Of a stretch of 64,000 bases of DNA, positions 62,016 through 64,000 are shown piece after piece. The notes beneath the pieces were generated by a model. That model saw only the letters and a program-made list of their open reading frames with translations. It ran no database searches and had not been told where the DNA came from. Source of the DNA: Candidatus Eisenbergiella merdavium (lineage in GTDB: Bacteria; Bacillota; Clostridia; Lachnospirales; Lachnospiraceae). The position numbers and the translations under genes are program-made. The stretch is from assembly GCA_019119595.1 (NCBI GenBank), contig DWWS01000044.1:1-64000 (forward strand). Reading direction: 5' to 3'. The stretch's first letter is position 1; each line of letters starts with the position of its first letter.

Positions 62016-63506
62016 ATGCGATTGGAAGGATGTGTGTCTGGGGAAAGAAGAAAAGGGAAGAGATTTTTCTTTGTGCTCCTTCTGCTATCATTGCTTCTGA
62101 CTTTTCTTGAAGCCTGTAGTTACACGGAAGAGAAGGTGAGAAAGGAAGAAGCAGTTATACGGCCAGAGGAGGAAGTTCCTACCCTGATATGGTGGATGGC
62201 CGGAGAAAAGCCTGTCGACTATGAAGCCGGAATAGAGAATATTAACGCATATCTGGAAGAAAAGCTGCAGATCAGATTGGAACTGCGTTTTGAAGGCTGG
62301 GGGGGATTCCTGGATAAAACTCAGGATATTATATATGATCAGGAATATTTTGATATCATGTTTGTGGATACAAACAATTTTGGGCTGTTTGCATCTATGG
62401 GCGCGTTACAGGACATCACCGATTTGATTCATGCATATGCACCGAAGCTGTGGGAGATTATGCCGGAACTGATCTGGTCAGGTGCCAGACAGGACGGACG
62501 CATTTATGCAGTCCCAACATATAAGGATTCTGCGTTGACGCAATATTGGATATTTGAAAAACGGTATTTGGAAAAATATAATATAGATATTGATTCCCTT
62601 CAGAGCTGGTCCGATCTGGATGCTTATTTTCGGATGTTGAAAAGGGGAGAGGGAGAGACCTTTTATCCAGTGCTCAGCAGTAGAGAGGACAGCCTGAATA
62701 TTTTTAATGAATATGACAGCTTTACGACAGGACTTCCCATTATAGGTGTGAAGCCGGATGATGCTGAAAGACGTGTTGTCTGTTTGCTGGAGGAAGAGAA
62801 TATTCTTGAAAAATTGGAGTATCTGCGGCAGTGGTATTTGGACGGATTGATCAATCCGAACGCGATGCAGATTGAAACGCTTTCAGAGCCCAGGCCCTTT
62901 TTTTGTGGAATTGGCTGGCCGGGTGCAGAGCATGTATGGCAGCAGGATGAAGGATCGGGAGAGCTTGTGGCAAAGCAGATCTACGGACCGATTTATTCCA
63001 AGGACTCAATTCAAGGAGCCATGAATGCTGTTTATGCGAATAGCAGATATAAAAAGGAAGCGCTTGAGCTTCTGGAGCTGGTAAATACTGACCAGAAGCT
63101 GCGTGACATGCTTGCGTATGGTGTAGAGGGTCGTAATTTTGAATATAATCAGGATGGAACAGTGCACTATCTGAATAGGGATTGGAACACGTCGACCTAT
63201 ACACAGGGGAATTTCCTGATAATGTCACCCGTAGAAGGTGGTTCCTGGGAAGGGATGGAATGGAATAACAAAAATGCTGAAAAGTCGGTACTTTTAGAAT
63301 TTGAAATGGACCTGCAGGAGCTGGAAATGGAATTAAGCGCCTGTAAAGAGATTTGGAATGAATATGCGCTTGGCTTTGCAGTAGGAGCGTTTGATCTGGA
63401 AAAAGCTATTCCGGAATGTATGCAAAGGCTGAGGAAAAACGGATTGGATACTATAATTTCGGAGGCACAAAAACAGATTGATGCACAGTATGGGAAAGAT
63501 AAATAA
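62016..63506 (+). CDS. Sugar-binding lipoprotein of a third system
   Basis: This 496-residue extracellular binding protein has a basic N-terminus and hydrophobic stretch [18 protein letters not shown] with the likely lipid-modified Cys about residue 34 (lipobox LEAC is atypical at one position). The mature part includes [20 protein letters not shown] and repeated aromatic segments typical of binding proteins. The start at 62016 follows GAGGA by 8 bases; ATG at 62001 is the alternative. Its composition is AT-richer than the esterase gene 45 bases upstream. No permease is in view; the following gene looks like a sensor, so it may serve sensing rather than transport. Confidence 0.82.
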   Translation: MRLEGCVSGERRKGKRFFFVLLLLSLLLTFLEACSYTEEKVRKEEAVIRPEEEVPTLIWWMAGEKPVDYEAGIENINAYLEEKLQIRLELRFEGWGGFLDKTQDIIYDQEYFDIMFVDTNNFGLFASMGALQDITDLIHAYAPKLWEIMPELIWSGARQDGRIYAVPTYKDSALTQYWIFEKRYLEKYNIDIDSLQSWSDLDAYFRMLKRGEGETFYPVLSSREDSLNIFNEYDSFTTGLPIIGVKPDDAERRVVCLLEEENILEKLEYLRQWYLDGLINPNAMQIETLSEPRPFFCGIGWPGAEHVWQQDEGSGELVAKQIYGPIYSKDSIQGAMNAVYANSRYKKEALELLELVNTDQKLRDMLAYGVEGRNFEYNQDGTVHYLNRDWNTSTYTQGNFLIMSPVEGGSWEGMEWNNKNAEKSVLLEFEMDLQELEMELSACKEIWNEYALGFAVGAFDLEKAIPECMQRLRKNGLDTIISEAQKQIDAQYGKDK

Positions 63507-64000
63507 AATTTTCAAAATGAAAATTTTACGCCAGAAACAGATTGGAGTGACTGTCGCAGTTTTTCTATTTGCCGGTCTGTTTCTTTTGGGCATGTATGAA
63601 CGGTTTCAGGCGGTATGGCTGAACTCCGCTCTGGAAGAGGCGGATGAAGCGCGGGAATGGCTGGAAAGCGTGCTGAGGCAGGAGGAAAGTCTGTTAGACG
63701 TTTGGCTGAACGGTATCTATGCGTCTGACGCGCTTTTGCAGGATCTGAAGCGGGCACAGGAGGCGAAATCCCTGGAAGAATATATGGAAAACAGACGTCT
63801 GGACAGCAAAAAACGGACTGAGACGCTCCGCTCCTTCCCAAGCTATTTAAAGCTATATATACGCAGATATGACAGCGCTCTTATTAAGGTAGGAGTGAGC
63901 GACGGAAATAGATGGAATCAGTTTTCCTTTGATTCCGCTGTTATACAGACAGATTTTTCTGTGCCGGAAAAAAGTCCAGAGCGGGAAATGAATATTGAAA
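63490..64000 (+). CDS. Partial membrane protein, probable sensor, cut by window end
   Basis: The reading frame is open from 63481 to the end of the window (about 170 codons seen). In-frame ATG codons at 63481, 63490 and 63517 are possible; none has a clear ribosome site, and the first two overlap the end of the preceding gene. A single transmembrane helix (VTVAVFLFAGLFLLGMYERF) is followed by a helical, charged extracellular-type region with SFPSYLKLYIRRYDSALIKV. This is the usual start of a membrane sensor such as a YesM-like kinase or an AraC-type fusion like that at 36036. The catalytic or DNA-binding part is outside the window. Confidence 0.6.
   Translation, partial: MGKINKIFKMKILRQKQIGVTVAVFLFAGLFLLGMYERFQAVWLNSALEEADEAREWLESVLRQEESLLDVWLNGIYASDALLQDLKRAQEAKSLEEYMENRRLDSKKRTETLRSFPSYLKLYIRRYDSALIKVGVSDGNRWNQFSFDSAVIQTDFSVPEKSPEREMNIE

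Noticed and set aside
1-64000. CRISPR arrays, tRNA or rRNA genes, insertion sequences, integrase or phage genes
   Set aside because: None found by eye. The only tandem repeats are the (TA)10 tract and the 13-bp array, neither of which resembles a CRISPR.

Overview
The window looks like a chromosomal segment of a low-to-mid GC Firmicute, most likely a gut Lachnospiraceae-type Clostridium. The grounds are AGGAGG-type ribosome sites, near-consensus sigma-A promoters, LplB/LplC-type sugar importers without their own ATPase, a glgC-glgD pair, a CD3324-family small protein and cysteine lipoproteins. I saw no rRNA, tRNA, CRISPR array, insertion sequence, phage gene or replication origin. Most of the window is about 50% GC by eye; about 12.9-16.8 kb, and to a lesser degree 1-7.3 kb and the last 2 kb, are visibly AT-richer.

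Layout. 0.1-7.3 kb (minus): four consecutive half-size ABC exporters forming two related pairs, with a CD3324-family gene upstream. 8.2-10.4 kb: sodium:alanine/glycine symporter and SurE nucleotidase. 10.6-12.8 kb: a GH43 glycosidase divergent from an ArsR-type regulator with an extra C-terminal domain. 13.3-18.0 kb: a 23-codon ORF with a strong ribosome site, two more half-size ABC exporters and a GH130 enzyme. 17.9-19.3 kb (minus): FAD-dependent oxidoreductase. 19.4-28.3 kb: a sugar importer (two permeases and a binding lipoprotein), a large unrecognised protein and a GH105-type unsaturated uronyl hydrolase, from a promoter region with a (TA)10 tract. 28.3-32.0 kb: zinc phospholipase C-like protein, Nudix hydrolase, then a CNNM/CorC-type membrane protein and a HAD phosphatase behind a long leader. 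32.1-40.2 kb: a second sugar importer with a membrane-bound AraC-type regulator and an unrecognised alpha-barrel-like protein. 40.2-45.8 kb: MarR regulator, a heterodimeric multidrug-type ABC exporter, a cytidylate kinase-like protein and an HPr-like protein without the active histidine. 45.9-54.4 kb: two-component system followed by a CPBP protease, an M16 lipoprotein peptidase and a C11 (clostripain) lipoprotein peptidase. 54.6-58.1 kb: GH36 alpha-galactosidase and L-lactate dehydrogenase. 58.3-60.6 kb (minus): GlgC/GlgD. 60.8-64.0 kb: SGNH esterase, a third sugar-binding lipoprotein and the start of a membrane sensor protein.

Taken together this is a carbohydrate-foraging region: three binding-protein importer systems, GH43, GH130, GH105, GH36, an SGNH esterase and two large unassigned proteins, with glycogen synthesis and lactate fermentation as sinks, mixed with exporter and surface-proteolysis loci.

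The most interesting signals are regulatory. (1) A consensus promoter, a leader ORF beginning MSDADPDGE and an intrinsic terminator overlapping that ORF lie before the CNNM-type gene; this resembles magnesium-sensing attenuation. (2) A (TA)10 tract is the spacer of a promoter for a sugar importer. (3) An 11-bp-spaced direct repeat sits just upstream of the protease-operon promoter, next to a response regulator with a SARP/BTAD-like DNA-binding domain. (4) A tiny ORF precedes an AT-rich ABC exporter pair. (5) A one-base frameshift removes the conserved end of one permease.
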